A stretch of 64,000 bases of DNA from Yamagishiella unicocca (taxonomy: Eukaryota > Chlorophyta > Chlorophyceae > Chlamydomonadales > Volvocaceae): the NCBI GenBank assembly GCA_003116995.1, contig BDSL01000001.1, positions 930,001-994,000 of the forward strand. Reading direction: 5' to 3'. Made by a program: the position numbers and the translations under genes. Below, in pieces: positions 11,327 through 23,423 of the stretch (the stretch's first letter is position 1; every line of letters starts with the position of its first letter). The notes beneath the pieces were generated by a model. The model had not been told where the DNA came from and searched no databases. It worked only from the letters and a program-made list of their open reading frames with translations.

Positions 11327-14300
11327 ATGAGCAGCTCCGCGGCTGGGAGCACCGCACCCGCGGACACGGGTGCGGGTGGCGATGTGCAGATCCGGATCAA
11401 AACATTAGAGCCAGCTACATACGAGCTCCATGTGGACAGACAGGTGCGAAAGAGCGCGCTTTTCCCGCCGTCGTTGGCTGTCCTATCGACCAATTGCGTT
11501 CCGGGTTCTTCAGGTTACGGTGGCTGATCTGAAGGCGAAGCTTGAGGGCATTGTCCAGAATGCGCCTGCGATCAGACAGCGTATCATCTACCGCGGGCGC
11601 GCCCCGCAAGACAACCAGAGCCTCCAAGAACTTGGTGAGCCTGCTTCCTCTCTCGCCTTCCTTGCAGGGTTTTGCAGGGGGGGCGCAATGCACGATGCAC
11701 GGGCTTCTGTACGAATGCGGCAATGTAGTCCAACTGCGGTTTGGTTACCCATGTTGCTTCCATACGTTCCCCTTGGCGCGCCTCAGGGATCACGAATGGG
11801 GACACTATCCACATGGTAGTGCGGCCAGCGGACGCGCCCGCTGCTGCCCCGGCAGGTTTGTGGGTTGGGCTCCACGCAGAGGAAGGGGGCGACGCGCGGA
11901 TGGGAGGGCGAACGGATGGGAGGGGGAAATGCACAGCGCCGGCAGGGCGCAGGTTGGCAGGCGACTCGGGTCCCACCTGCGACTGCAGAGGTCCACGGGG
12001 GGCTTTCTCAGCCCACCATAGGTATTGCTGGGAGAAGAGGGACGGCTGGCAGAAAAGGCCCCTGGCGAGTGCGAGGCGTTGTATAGGAGGTGCTCCACCG
12101 CTCGCGGCGCCTGGACTCGAACCGGGGGAAGCGGGGACAGGCACCCCGGGGTGGCGTTGGCGTATACCCAGGTATGCGCGGCGGGGTAAGGCGTCCGGAT
12201 GCCCTCCAGGGCGGCGCTAAGGATCCACTGTTTGGCCGCTAGATCCGGATCTGGGATGGCAGTCAGCACCCGCAAGGACATGCTCGCGCCCTGCTCCAGC
12301 AGCTTCTCCTCCCTGCCGCAAGGACGAGGCTCCACACCCGCCTCTCCAACTCCTGCTACAGGTGGTGGCCAGGGCCAGGCGCAGCAGCAGTCCGGGGCGG
12401 ACCGGCTGCAGGCCGACAGCCGCCGGGTGAGGGGGGCGCTTCGGTCCTCAGTGGGGTTCGAAAGGCGTTGGCTGGCTAGCCGCCGCCAGTTTAGGGTCTC
12501 ACCACAGGTGCTGGTGCGGCCACCTCGTCTCTCCTTTCACTCCAATTAAGGCCACGTCCGTCCGTTGCCGCTGCATTGCTTTTTCGTCCTTGCGGCGACG
12601 TGTCCTGAAGCCCCGGCCGCGGACTTGTGCCACCCCGGCCCCTGCGGCGCAGATCATGGACCAGATCAACCAGATGATGAACCTCAACTTGGGCATTAAC
12701 TTCAATCTGGGCGCCCAGCCGGGCGGACCGGGTGAGTACGGGGGGCGCCGGGCGCATGCTGTCGAGGGGCGATGCTTTTGACGGGTTGCTGGTGGCGGAG
12801 CGGTGATGGGGTGGGGTGGAGTGGGGGGGTGTCGACATCGGTTGCATCAGGGCCGCTCCATTTAGGGGCCCGGTGCCCTAGGACGGGCGGCAGGCGGCGG
12901 CCTGCATGCACAAGCTGGCGGGCTGGGGCAGATCCCAGCCCCTGGCATCCCTCCCGACGCAATACCTTCGTCGCAAGTTGGCTGATCGTACGCTCCTCAA
13001 TACGCTTAAAAGGCGAACTGTGATTATCCACGTGCTGTGTGCCGGATCCCAGAGTGCCGAATGGGGCCCACCCAGCCGGGGGCGGCGGCACGGGCCGATG
13101 TGGGTCACGCTAGCTGAGACCTGCCATGCTGCGGGCTGCGGCCAATGTCCCCAGCGCTGAACCCACTTCCCCCCCTCCTCGCCACCACTACAACCACCAC
13201 CACCGCCACCACCGTCACCGTCAGGAGCCGACATCGCCGGGCTCGGCGCCCACCGCCACCAGCAGCCGCCGGTCCCCCCGCAGCCCCCCGCTGCAGACAC
13301 ACCGCACCTGTTCGCCAGCCTGCACCGCTACCTGCAGCGGCTGGAAGACCAGGCCTACGCGCCCGCACCCATTGCACTCTACTCGAACGGTAGGGCCGCG
13401 GTCACGGACGAAGGGCGAAGGAGGGGTTTGATAAGAGGCGCCCACCAGCGCCCCGAGCTCGCCACTCTGCAATCTATATCCCAGTTCACCGAATGCAAGG
13501 CGTTCAGCTCCAGCTTACCACAATTTTAAACCCACGTGCGCCCCGTTCCGCGTCCAACCCTACCCCGCAACGGCCAACCCATGCCGTCGCCCCTGCACCA
13601 CACCGCCACCCACAGCGGCGCCCGCCACCAACATGCAGCCGGACTTCGAGGCCCTCAGCCGCGCGATTACCGAGCTGCTGGCGGGAGTGCAGCTGCCGGA
13701 GCGGCTGGCAGCGCTGCGGGAGGAGGCGCGGACAGACCCAGCGGGCCGGGGGCCGCCCCCGCCACCGGGGCAGCAGCAGCCGGCTGGGGGGCAGGCACAC
13801 GCTGAGCCTGAGGGCGAGCCGGGTACCGCGGCCCAGAGCGGCGGGCGGGCCGCTGATGCGGGAACGCAGCAGGCGGACGCGGAGGCTGGGGCGGAGCGGG
13901 CGCAGGCGGCGAATGCCTCAGCGCCGGCTGCGGCTGCGGCAGGTGTGTCCTCCTGGTTGCGGCGCCCCTCCGGGGCCATGGGCACCGCCCTGGCATTGCG
14001 GCGTGCTTGCGCTAGCAGAACGGCACTGTACTTCGGTCCCCTACCCCAGCCCGCCCCGATGCTGGTGCTGCTGCAGCGGGAGATGGCGAGTCGTGAACTA
14101 AGAAAGCTGTCCTGCCTAGACTGCGGGTGTGCAGACCTGGGACCTGCATCTGCCCGTTGCCCCTGGTCTCTGGCCTCACCCTTCCACCCTATCGCCACCA
14201 CCGCCGCCACCACCACCACCAAAACCTCGAATCCTGCTGCCGCTGCTGTCTCAGGAGGTGTGCCCGCGGGGCCGGCGCCGAGGACCGCTCGCCGCGCTGG

Positions 14301-17300
14301 CCGCCGCCGGGGTCAGCCCGCTGGCGGATTCGACGTGTCGGGCGCGAGCTACGGCTATCGGTGAGCCCTCCGGTCAGCTACATCACCGGCGTTTGACCAG
14401 TTCTGCCGTCTTGCCGTCGCAGTCACCCGCACGCGCACCATCACCATCACCCGGGCACATCTCGGTGCGACGCCCTCCTGATCTCGACGCCGCGTGACTG
14501 AACTCTGCACCCGCCGCTCCCGCCTCTCTCCCGCAGCTACCTGTCTCTGGCCACCGTCTCCCTGGCCCAACTGCTGTCCGGCGCGGAGGCGTACCTCACT
14601 GGCGCCCTGGCGCAGCGGCTGCGTGACGCGGCGACTGAGGCCCGGGCGCTGGCGGTAGAGCAGCAGCCGCCGCAGGAGGCGGTCCTGGCCATGCGGGTGA
14701 GGCAGCAAACCTGGTAGCCGTCCTGTGCAGGTTTAAGAACCCGGCGCGGTAACCTGCGTTTGTTGCAGCGTGGCAGTTGCGGTGTCGGCTGATGTCCAGG
14801 GCAGCTGGCTGCTCGTGGGCCGCAGCGCAGTCCTTTGGAACGTTTTTCCTTGAAACGTTCCGCGTTGAAAGCGTCCTGACACCTCTCCGCCTCGGTTTTG
14901 GCCCCTCCTCTTCCCCCCAGCGCCAGCTGCGCCTGCTGAGCGGCCAGCTGCAGGCCACGGCGGCGCTGCTGGTGGACCTGTCCCGCGCCGCCATCGCCAC
15001 CTCCACCTCGCTCAACGGCATGCCGCTGTCGCTGGCCGCCAACACCTCGGCAGCAGTGCTGCCCGAAGGTACGGCGTCCGAGCGCTCACCCCACTGCCGC
15101 CAACCCCTCCAAAACAAACCACGACCATAGCCGCCCAGTTTATCAACGCCGCGCGGCTCCGGGCGCTCATAAGACGCCCTCAGGGCTGCACGTACGCGCA
15201 TTCCGGCACGGCACGAGCCACCGGGAATATGGGGCAGGGGAGACCTAGCCCGTTCGCCTGAGGGATTGTTGACACCTTGCCGCAGTGCTCTACTCTTCTC
15301 CCGCCACGGCCTCATCGCCACTGCACGGCCCTTCCTCCCTCACCTCCACCCTTCATGATACCATCATACGCGTCCCCGGTTCCCCCATTATGCGCGCCTC
15401 CGTTTCCCCCCGTTTAGAATGCCTCTAACCCCTCGTTGGTTCATCAGTTGTCTCCACCACCCCGCGCGAAACACAACCTGCCAGGCAACGAGGCGGAGCT
15501 GCCGGCTATGCTGCCGCGGCGAGCTGGCGGTCGCGGGGGTGCCGCGGGGCCCGGCGGCATGGACTGGGGCTTCATGGGTATGGGCGCCATGGGCGGTTTC
15601 ATGGACGTCATTGGGGCGCAGTTCGCCATGGGGGCCGAAGGGCCGGAAGGGCCGGGCCAGGAGGACGCTGGCGGCGGGGCGGCGGCGGCGGCGGACGGCG
15701 CCAGGGCGGCTCCGCAGCCGCCTCACGCGGCTGGCATGCCCATGAGCGGCGCTGTCCAGATCGACATCACCAACATGGCTGGCATGCCGGGGGGACTGGG
15801 AGGCATCATCAACAACATCATCAGCGCCGTCGCCGCTGGAGCCATGCCGCCAGGACCGGGCGGGCAGGGGCCGCCGCAGCATGGCGCTGCGCCGCGCGCT
15901 GCGCCTTCGGCGGCGGCGGGGGCCGCTCCCGCCGCCGCCGGCGCCGAAGGCGCCGCTCCTGGCGGCGCGGCGCCGGAGGCGCCGCAGGCGTCCCAGGAAA
16001 CTCCTCTGAGCCTGCTGCTGCCCGCCCTGACGTCCGTGGCGGGCAGCATCGCCGCCAGCGTGATGCAGTCGCTGGGCGGCCGCGGCGTGCAGCCGCCGAT
16101 GGTGGGTGCAACCCTGCGGTGCAGCCAACATGCTGATCGGAACATCGTGGCAGCGAGCCACGGGTTCGCGTGGCCCCCACCTTCTGTCTGCCCCCATGGC
16201 ACTGCAAGCTGCCCGCATGCGACTCCCGCCTCGCCGCCGTCACGCGCACCCGTCTAGCCCACGCCGCTCCTTGGCGCTGCTTGGCCCCAACCCTGACATC
16301 CCGCTCCCCGCCCCCCTTCCCTGCCTCAGCTGCTCGACGCTCTGAGCCGAGCTCTGTCGCAGCACCTCACGCACGTCATGGACGTGCTGACGTCGCGGTG
16401 GGACGGGCTGCAGCGGGTGGCGGCCCGCCAGCGCCGGGAGGCGCGCGCCGCGGAGCGAGCGCGGCAGCAGCAGCAGCAGGGTGCGGCACCGCCGGCGGCC
16501 GGCGAGCAGGTGCGCCTCATCCTGCGTTAGCGCCCTGGGGACGCAGCGACCGTTTGCCTGCAGCCACGACATACGCGCCGCGGTGTGTAGCAAGCATCCT
16601 ACCTTCCGATGGTGTTGACGGTGTTAACGGTGTTAACAGTGATGTCCTAGTTCGCGTTGCCTCCCCCGCCCGAGCCTTGTCTCCCCTGCCCCTGGCGCCC
16701 TCCCGCACGTGCCTACCTCCCCACCAGCCTGCTGCGGCCCAGCCTGCTGCGGCCACTGACTCGCTGCTGGAGGAGTTCCGGCCCGTGAGCCGCCTCATCA
16801 ACCAGCTCTTCCCGTCGTGGGAGTCGGTGCTCAACGTGCGGGCAGGTGAGGGCCACGCAGGACATCAAGGGATGTGACATCACACGAACGTGGCATCAAC
16901 TTACGCGACATCAAATGCCGTGACATGCGATGTTAGCGCGCCCCCGGCGGGTTGTATGGTCCGCAATTGGGAAAGGATGTGCAGCGGGAGGGCGGGCAGG
17001 AGCGAAGGAAATGATGGGCCGTCGGGCGGGGGCGGCGGTGGCCCCGACGATAGACTGTGCCGCAGCACGTCAGGTCCAGGATTCGGGCGCGGTAGGATTG
17101 CACCAGACCGAGGGAGGCATCAGCGACTGGAGTCGCGCCCCGAAGCCGAGCACTGGTGGTGCAGTATGCTGAGGGAGCGCCCGGGCGGCGGGGGGGGGGG
17201 GAGGAACTGCATCCACGGCTTCCAGCGCTGTCCTTTCCAGCGGCGCCATGACGGCCCCGCTCGGCGGCTTCCTCATTCGCAGAGCCCAGCGCGGAGGAGG

Positions 17301-20300
17301 ATGCGGAGGAAGACGAGCAGGCGGATGAGGACGAGGAGGCGAGCAGCGCGGAGGATGAGGATGTCGAGATGACGGAGGCAGGCGAGGGCCAGCAGCAGCA
17401 GCAGCATCCCCGGCAGGGCAGGCGGCGGCGGGGTCCGGATGGCGACCAGCGGCGTGTCGACCTGGATGAGGACATGAGCGCCATCGTGCGGATGCTGCTG
17501 CCGCCCATGGTGGGCAGCATCGGCCGCAACGTGGCGCAGAGCGTGGTGGCGGCGGTGGCGCCGGAGGCGGCGAGGAGCGGTTCGCTGGACGGGCAGCAGG
17601 TGGGGGGCAGAGGCGTGTGGGTGTGTGGGTGGATGGGTGGGTGGGTGGGTGCGTGTACCTTGTGCGGTGGTGGAGCAGGCGGAGCCGCAGCAGGCCCGGC
17701 GGCCATCATTTGTGTTCAGCTAGTCCGCCGACCCGCCCCTTAGCAGCGTGAGCGGTGCGGACGAGGCCGCTATCGCGCCACACACAAAACGATATATCGA
17801 ATCCCATAGCCTGCACCACCGCGTACCCGCACCATTCCTCTCCCCATACCCCAACTGTCGCACCTCGCTCGCTGCACTGACCCACGGATGTACCTGCCAG
17901 CTAGAGTCCTGCGCCTAGCCAAGCGCGCGAGCAGCGAGCAGCGAGCCTTGCGATGCGTGGCGCTTTCACTCTGTCGACACCACTTCTCATGTCGCTTTGG
18001 GTTTGCCGTGTTGTGTAAACTGTACTTCCCCCGGTCTCTCTGCTCCCCTCCTTTTTCCCCGCCCGCACCGGACCCCCAGCTGGCCATGGTTATTCTCCAA
18101 ACGCTGGTGATGCGGCTGGACGGGGTGGCCAACATGCTGTTCGCGAACTGGGGCCGCATTTCGACGGGCATAGAGCAGGTGCGGGGCCGAGGTGGCTGGC
18201 AGCGAGCAGTGAGTCCTGTGCTGATGCGTTCCGTTGCGAGCCGTAGCAATAGCACCATGCGGGAGGGTGGCCGAGCGGTGGCGTTAGGGATTGGGGCGGT
18301 GGGTGAGCGAGCGGCGTCTGGCTGGTTAGCACCGGCCTGGGGCCTGGACGGCACCGCGGGAGGGCAACGGCCTGAAGCCGGGTAGCGGGGCTTCCCTCAA
18401 CTCTGCATCGGCGAGCACTAGGATTGCCAAGTGCGCAGCTAGTGGGAGTCAGGGGGTTAGTATGGTTGCAACCTGGAGCCTGCGAGGGCTATCTGAGGAA
18501 GGGGGGAAGAAGGCGCAAGGCAGGGCAGATGAGCGAATGGATACCAGGTGCCGTGGTACGACGTGCCTTCTCCACGTGTGCAGTCCCGTTGGTGATCACG
18601 GCCAGCCACCAAACACCTTACACCAGCCTTTCGCCGTCAGGTGCCTTTCGCCGTCGAAACGACCACCCAACACAATCGGTTCTCCGCTTTATCCTAAACA
18701 TCTCATAACGCCTTACGTGTGCCTAAATGGCCCCTAATTGTCCGCCGCATCCCGTGATCCTACACCGCAGATTGAGTCCGGCAGCGGGGCCTCCACCGCA
18801 GCTGACATGATGTCTCAGATGGTGAGCCTGGCGGCAAGCATCATGGGCGGGCCGCAGCAGGTGCAGGTGCCGCCACCGCAGCCGCGGGCCGCGCCACCTC
18901 CGCCAGCGGCCCAGCCGCGTCCGCAGCAGCCAGCTGCCGGGCCTACGACCACACCTGCGCCCGCCACGGGTCCTTCGGACGCATCGCCCGCTGCGGCTGC
19001 TGCGGCTGCTGCGGCAGCGACACCGGCAGCGGCTCCGGCACCTCCTGCAGTGAGCCCCGCAACAGCTGCGGCGGCCGCGGCGGAGCAGCGCGCCGCCGCT
19101 GCCAGCTCCGCCCCGCCCGCCGCCGCTGCCACGTCCACGGCCACAGTTCCGGCTGCCGGCGGTTCCAGCAACGCCGCAGGTTCAGACGGTGCGCCCGCCG
19201 CACCCTCCGGGGGCTCGTCAGCCCCCAAGGGTCTCGGCCTGGGCCTACGACCGACGGCGCCTAAGAAGAAGCCCGCTGCCGCGCCACCGGCACCACCGGC
19301 TGCTGCCGGGACGCCGGCGGAAGCAGGGGCAGCTGGGGGGATATCGCGGTCGGCTCCTTCCAGAGCTGAGGCAAGCGCGCCAGCGCAAGCACTAGCTACG
19401 CGCCCGGCTGCTGGCGCCTTCGCCGCCGGTGACATCGGGTCTGGCGGCGGCGGCGGGGCAGATTCGTTGGAGGGGTTGATGGGCATGATGGGGCAGGTGC
19501 TGGGCGACCTGTCGAGTGGCGAAGGTAAGTGGGCCGTTAACTTGGTGGGCCTGTACACGCACAGCAGAGCGTCGCTGCGAGGGATGACGGCGTGTTGTGG
19601 GGCCTGATGTTTGGTGTTCACCACGCCCTCACAACGCACTGCATTGCACCGCTTTGCTGTGTATGGTCGCGCTCATCGTCCTGGCTGGTGGGAAGGGCGG
19701 CCAAAGAGCGGCACCCTTGTCACTTTGCGCAGACCTGCCGTCGCGCTGTCGACAAGGGTGCTGGGCCCAATCCTGTCCAAAACCTTGGATCTTTGTCGCC
19801 GCGGCCTCTCCTTGTCGCAGGTGGCGGCGGTGGCGGTGGCGGACTCGGGGGCCTCCTTCAAATGGCCCAGAGCATCGTCTCGGACCCAGCCATGCAGCCC
19901 ATGATTGGGGGGGTCATGAACGCGGTGCTGGGCGGCGGCGGCGGGGCGGGGGGTGCGCGTGGGGGCGGCGGGGGCGGCGGCGGACTGGGCAGCCTGCTGG
20001 GCAGCCTTCTCGGCGGGCTGCAGCCACCGGCTGCGTCCTCGGGTGGCAGTCGCTCTGCCGCCGCCGCCGCGGCCGCTGAGCCGGTGGGGTACGACGTGTT
20101 GACCGAGGTTTTGGGGTCGGAGGAGGGCGGTAGGTGGCGCGAGTTGATTGAGCGGGACGTGGAGGCAATGCAGCAGCACGTGCAGGCGGTGCAGGAGGAG
20201 CACAGCGCAAACTACCGGCTCGGAGTGCCCAGCCGGCGGACGGGGCTGCTGTCAGCGATTACCGGTGGGGAGGGCAGCGGCGCTGAGGAGGAGGACGAGG

Positions 20301-20383
20301 CGGAGGAGGAGGAGGAGGAGGGGGAGTTTGAGGAGGCAGAGGAGGGGGACACTGGCAGTGGGGGCCAAGGCACGCAAAACTAG
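11327..20383 (+). CDS. BAG6/Scythe-like large protein with N-terminal ubiquitin-like domain
   Basis: BAG6 in animals and plants is a ubiquitin-like holdase that triages misfolded and tail-anchored proteins. Exons: 11327-11443, 11514-11634, 11787-11855, 12362-12426, 12653-12731, 13225-13389, 13616-13942, 14255-14360, 14537-14696, 14921-15068, 15485-16101, 16330-16509, 16728-16845, 17283-17599, 18080-18178, 18771-19524, 19821-20383. Total 1335 codons (1334 aa), every junction in phase. Residues ~20-100 form the ubiquitin-like fold (VQIRIKTLEPATYELHV ... RIIYRGRAPQDNQSLQELG ... GDTIHMVVRP). The middle alternates Pro/Ala/Gly-rich linkers with amphipathic helices (HLFASLHRYLQRLEDQ; FRPVSRLINQLFPSWESVL; LVMRLDGVANMLFANWGRI). 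Residues after ~1150 include a Gly-rich run, a helix like the plant BAG6 C-terminus (LTEVLGSEEGGRWRELIERD) and an acidic tail. Length, order and start resemble BAG6; ubiquilin-type UBA and STI1 domains are absent. Small exons 4-6 are the weakest. Confidence 0.8.
17627..17652. repeat. GGGT-rich microsatellite in BAG6-like intron
   Basis: A short (TGGG)n-type run lies just after the donor of the exon ending at 17599. It is intronic simple sequence without further signal. Confidence 0.6.
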
Positions 20384-23300
20384 TAGCGTCGCGGGGACAA
20401 GGTGTATGCGGTACGGCATTTGGGATTTAGTGAGAGGGCCCAAGCACTGTTGAACATTGCGGCATCTGTTGCTTTTTCACTTTGCAGCTTGCAGCTTGAC
20501 ATGAATTGGACGATTAGCAAAAGCAAATCGACGGTAGTAATCCGCGCTGAAAGCGCAATAGTCGCGGTCAGTACACCAGTAAAGCTGCCTCAAAATGGCG
20601 GCCACTGCTGAAAGTATTGCGTTCATTCCTGATGGGCCCTGGGCGCCCATTAGGGTCACCTTCCAGTCTTGTGTGGATGTCGTACGACACACCAGGGGTC
20701 CCATCATCAACGGTTGACGCATCTGCTCGGGACAACACATACACCACTGGCATGTGTGGTTCCAGTAGTTAACACGATGTGAATTCCATAGGTAGGTCCG
20801 ACCTACCGGTCTGGTGCTTACCTACCGAGCAAGGAGCGTGATGGCGGTTCGGTGCTTTGGAGTACAGCGGCGGGCTCTGGCTGTAGCACGACGTGTAGCT
20901 CAAAAACGGGACAGGTGGAATAAATTTCATAGTCGGCGCTTGTACAGTCCTACACCTATGGCCACTACTCGCTTCTCCGTTCTGAACGTAAGCTTTGTCT
21001 TTTATCACCCCTGTACCTCGTACCTCATTCCCCGCCATGCTGCAGTTGTGCTTTCCCGGGCTGGCCGTGGCCGGCCGACTCTAGGCCTGGACGCCTGGTC
21101 CGTACGCTTTCGAGAGCGCTCAGGCTACAACTGGCCAGGTTGTAGACACAGTGGCAAACAGGTTGAGAAACGCAAGTCGCTACCTCTTCCGTGTGCTGCC
21201 CCGGGTATACCTGACTCCCGGCCCGTAGCTGCACCATTTCTTGCGGTGCAACAGATGCTCGGCACTGGCGTTACACGTCTGTAACTGGGCACCTGTTGCG
21301 AGAGGATACGGTGAGCACGGCGGGAACGCCAGAGGTGACATCCTGCCTCGCTAAGTCGGCGAAGGCTAGGTGGGCCCGATGTGCGCACCCTATCCTTCCG
21401 GCTCCATTGTGAGCCAGCTACCACTGGCAGCCGTAAGCTACCAGGTAATATAACTAAGTCCGATACTTAGTGCCAATGCACCGTGTCTAACAATGCACTC
21501 GCGAGATTTTTCACTCTTAACTGCCGCGCTCCAGATTCACGTCCCTCGAATGGCACCGAAATCACGACTAGTGCCCGCGAAACGGTTATGCCGGTGCTAC
21601 GGCAAGACATAGTTCCTCCTCCTCCCTTTTTACGATGCCTCTGGATCCTCCCTCGTTGCTTTCCGGCCCCTGTCGCGTCCCATTCAGAGCTCTTCCTGGC
21701 CGTCTGTCGGTGGCCTTCTGCGCCCTACAGCCCTTGCTTCCTTGTCGCATGCCTCCCGTCAAACACGTCCGTTCTCCTGGCCCCGACGGTTCTGCAACCT
21801 CGCGTTTCTGGATTGCCTTGTATTTCGCGCGCACGTCTGCACCTATTCCCCCCATCGCTTACCTCTTTGTCGCCTGCGGACCACCTCCACCCCCACGTGC
21901 TGATCTCTTTCCATTTGTCGTGACACAGTCCGTGATTGACACAGTGCTGGCACGACCGTTAGCAGCGGCGGCGCGATACAACTCGCGAGGCAGTACGACA
22001 TAGTAATCACGTACGACAGCCACGGTTGTAAGCCGCGCGGCGCTGCTATACCAGCACACACACTGAGTACGAGAATTGCCCGAACCGGCATTGTGTCGCG
22101 ACACCTTGCGAGGACGCCTGTGGAAGATTGGGTCGCCAACTTTGATGACAGCCCAGCCACCAGGGGATTCCATGTTGCATTGGGCAAAGCGGCAAAGTAG
22201 ATTCCTGAACTCGCAATAAAGCATGCAACAGCAACGCTTTCTCCTCGAGTAACCCCATGGGAATGTCTTTGCACGTAGGTCGAGCCGCTGGTCACCAACC
22301 GCCGCCGCCATATTTTAAAAATCGTCATCTGGGGCTGGCCGACCGCTTTCCAAGTCTAGCTGCGACGTAGACAGGCCACGTAATGCCACGTAATGCCACG
22401 TAATGCCACGTAAGCACTGGCTACTCATAGAAGGTGAGGGCGCATGTCGGGCAGTCGGATCAGGCGTCAGCTAACCAGCGCCTGCTCGAGGCCAGTGAAA
22501 GCAGCGCCACGCGGGTTGTTGCTGCAGCTCCGTAACAAAAGAAGACGATCGACCGCGAGGCCCTCTGTACGATGGTGCGTCCATTATCCGTTTTTTGCGC
22601 AGCGGCAGCCTGTTTGCTAACGCCGCCCGATGAGGGGTTCCCCCCTCGAGTCAACGACGGCCGGAGGAACGTGATTGACGTTGCGTGCAGGCCTTCATTC
22701 CGCTGCCTCAGTAACTAAGCTCGTGCTGCACCCTGGTGCGCGGCGTAACCGCTTCTCGCAGCGTAAGGCGACATGCTCTCACGTCGTGTGGTTAAGCTCG
22801 AATGCACGCACGCTGCCGATTGAATGGATAGGATGTAAGCCGCCGCTGACCTATCTAGTTGAATTTTCCTAGACAGCCGAAGTGGCGTGGCGTAATTTTA
22901 TTGTCGATATCAACATTCTAATGGATACGTGTCGCTGTGATGCCGAGCAGTGGCGAGCAAGGACGGAGTTGGAGGGCATCAGGCCGGCGCCAAGCGCTGA
23001 GGCTCACCCCTACGTGGCCCCAATACTAAGTATGACTGGCAGATGTTGTTCCGGTCTTCACAGAATGCGCGATGGTTAGCACGCTCACGAGTTGCCCCCC
23101 TGGCAATGATCGGAAGGACCGCATCCCGCATACGCAAGCAACATAAAGTATTAATTCAGCCAATCACTCGTATAATTCTAGCTTAGTCCCGGGGATCTTC
23201 AAGCGGTGTGTTGGAGGTTCCTCGAGGTACAAGCCGCCCCTACGAACAGCTAACGGCATGCCGTTAGAATGGGTGGCGTCCTTTGGCTAGGCTCCGTAGG

Positions 23301-23423
23301 TGACTTGTTTGCCCGTTTATAGCATAATTAACAATTTGTTTATTTATATCGTGGTTATCGGTTTGTCGCTGTGCCTCTCCAGCTCCGATCTTCAGGTGTT
23401 GCGTAGCGTTGCAAGTTGCCACA
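20384..23423. other. 3-kb intergenic gap between BAG6-like and CobW genes
   Basis: Both flanking genes read rightward. The gap holds the 3' UTR of the BAG6-like gene and the promoter of the CobW gene. Open frames at 21483-21923 and 21843-22328 were read in both directions and show no family, repeat or splice logic. A TGTAA at 21280-21284 may end the BAG6-like transcript, but it is 900 nt from the stop. A 10-bp tandem repeat sits near 22381. A small unrecognised gene cannot be excluded. Confidence 0.55.
22376..22413. repeat. 10-bp tandem repeat (TAATGCCACG)x3
   Basis: Three exact copies of TAATGCCACG at 22381-22410 are preceded by CCACG and followed by TAAGC. It is intergenic, 1 kb upstream of the CobW start. 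Too short to call a regulatory array. Confidence 0.9.

Noticed and set aside
21843..22328. 161-aa minus-strand open frame in the 3-kb gap, with a second ~150-aa frame overlapping it
   Set aside because: No family, no splice continuity, neither frame better than the other; random open frame.
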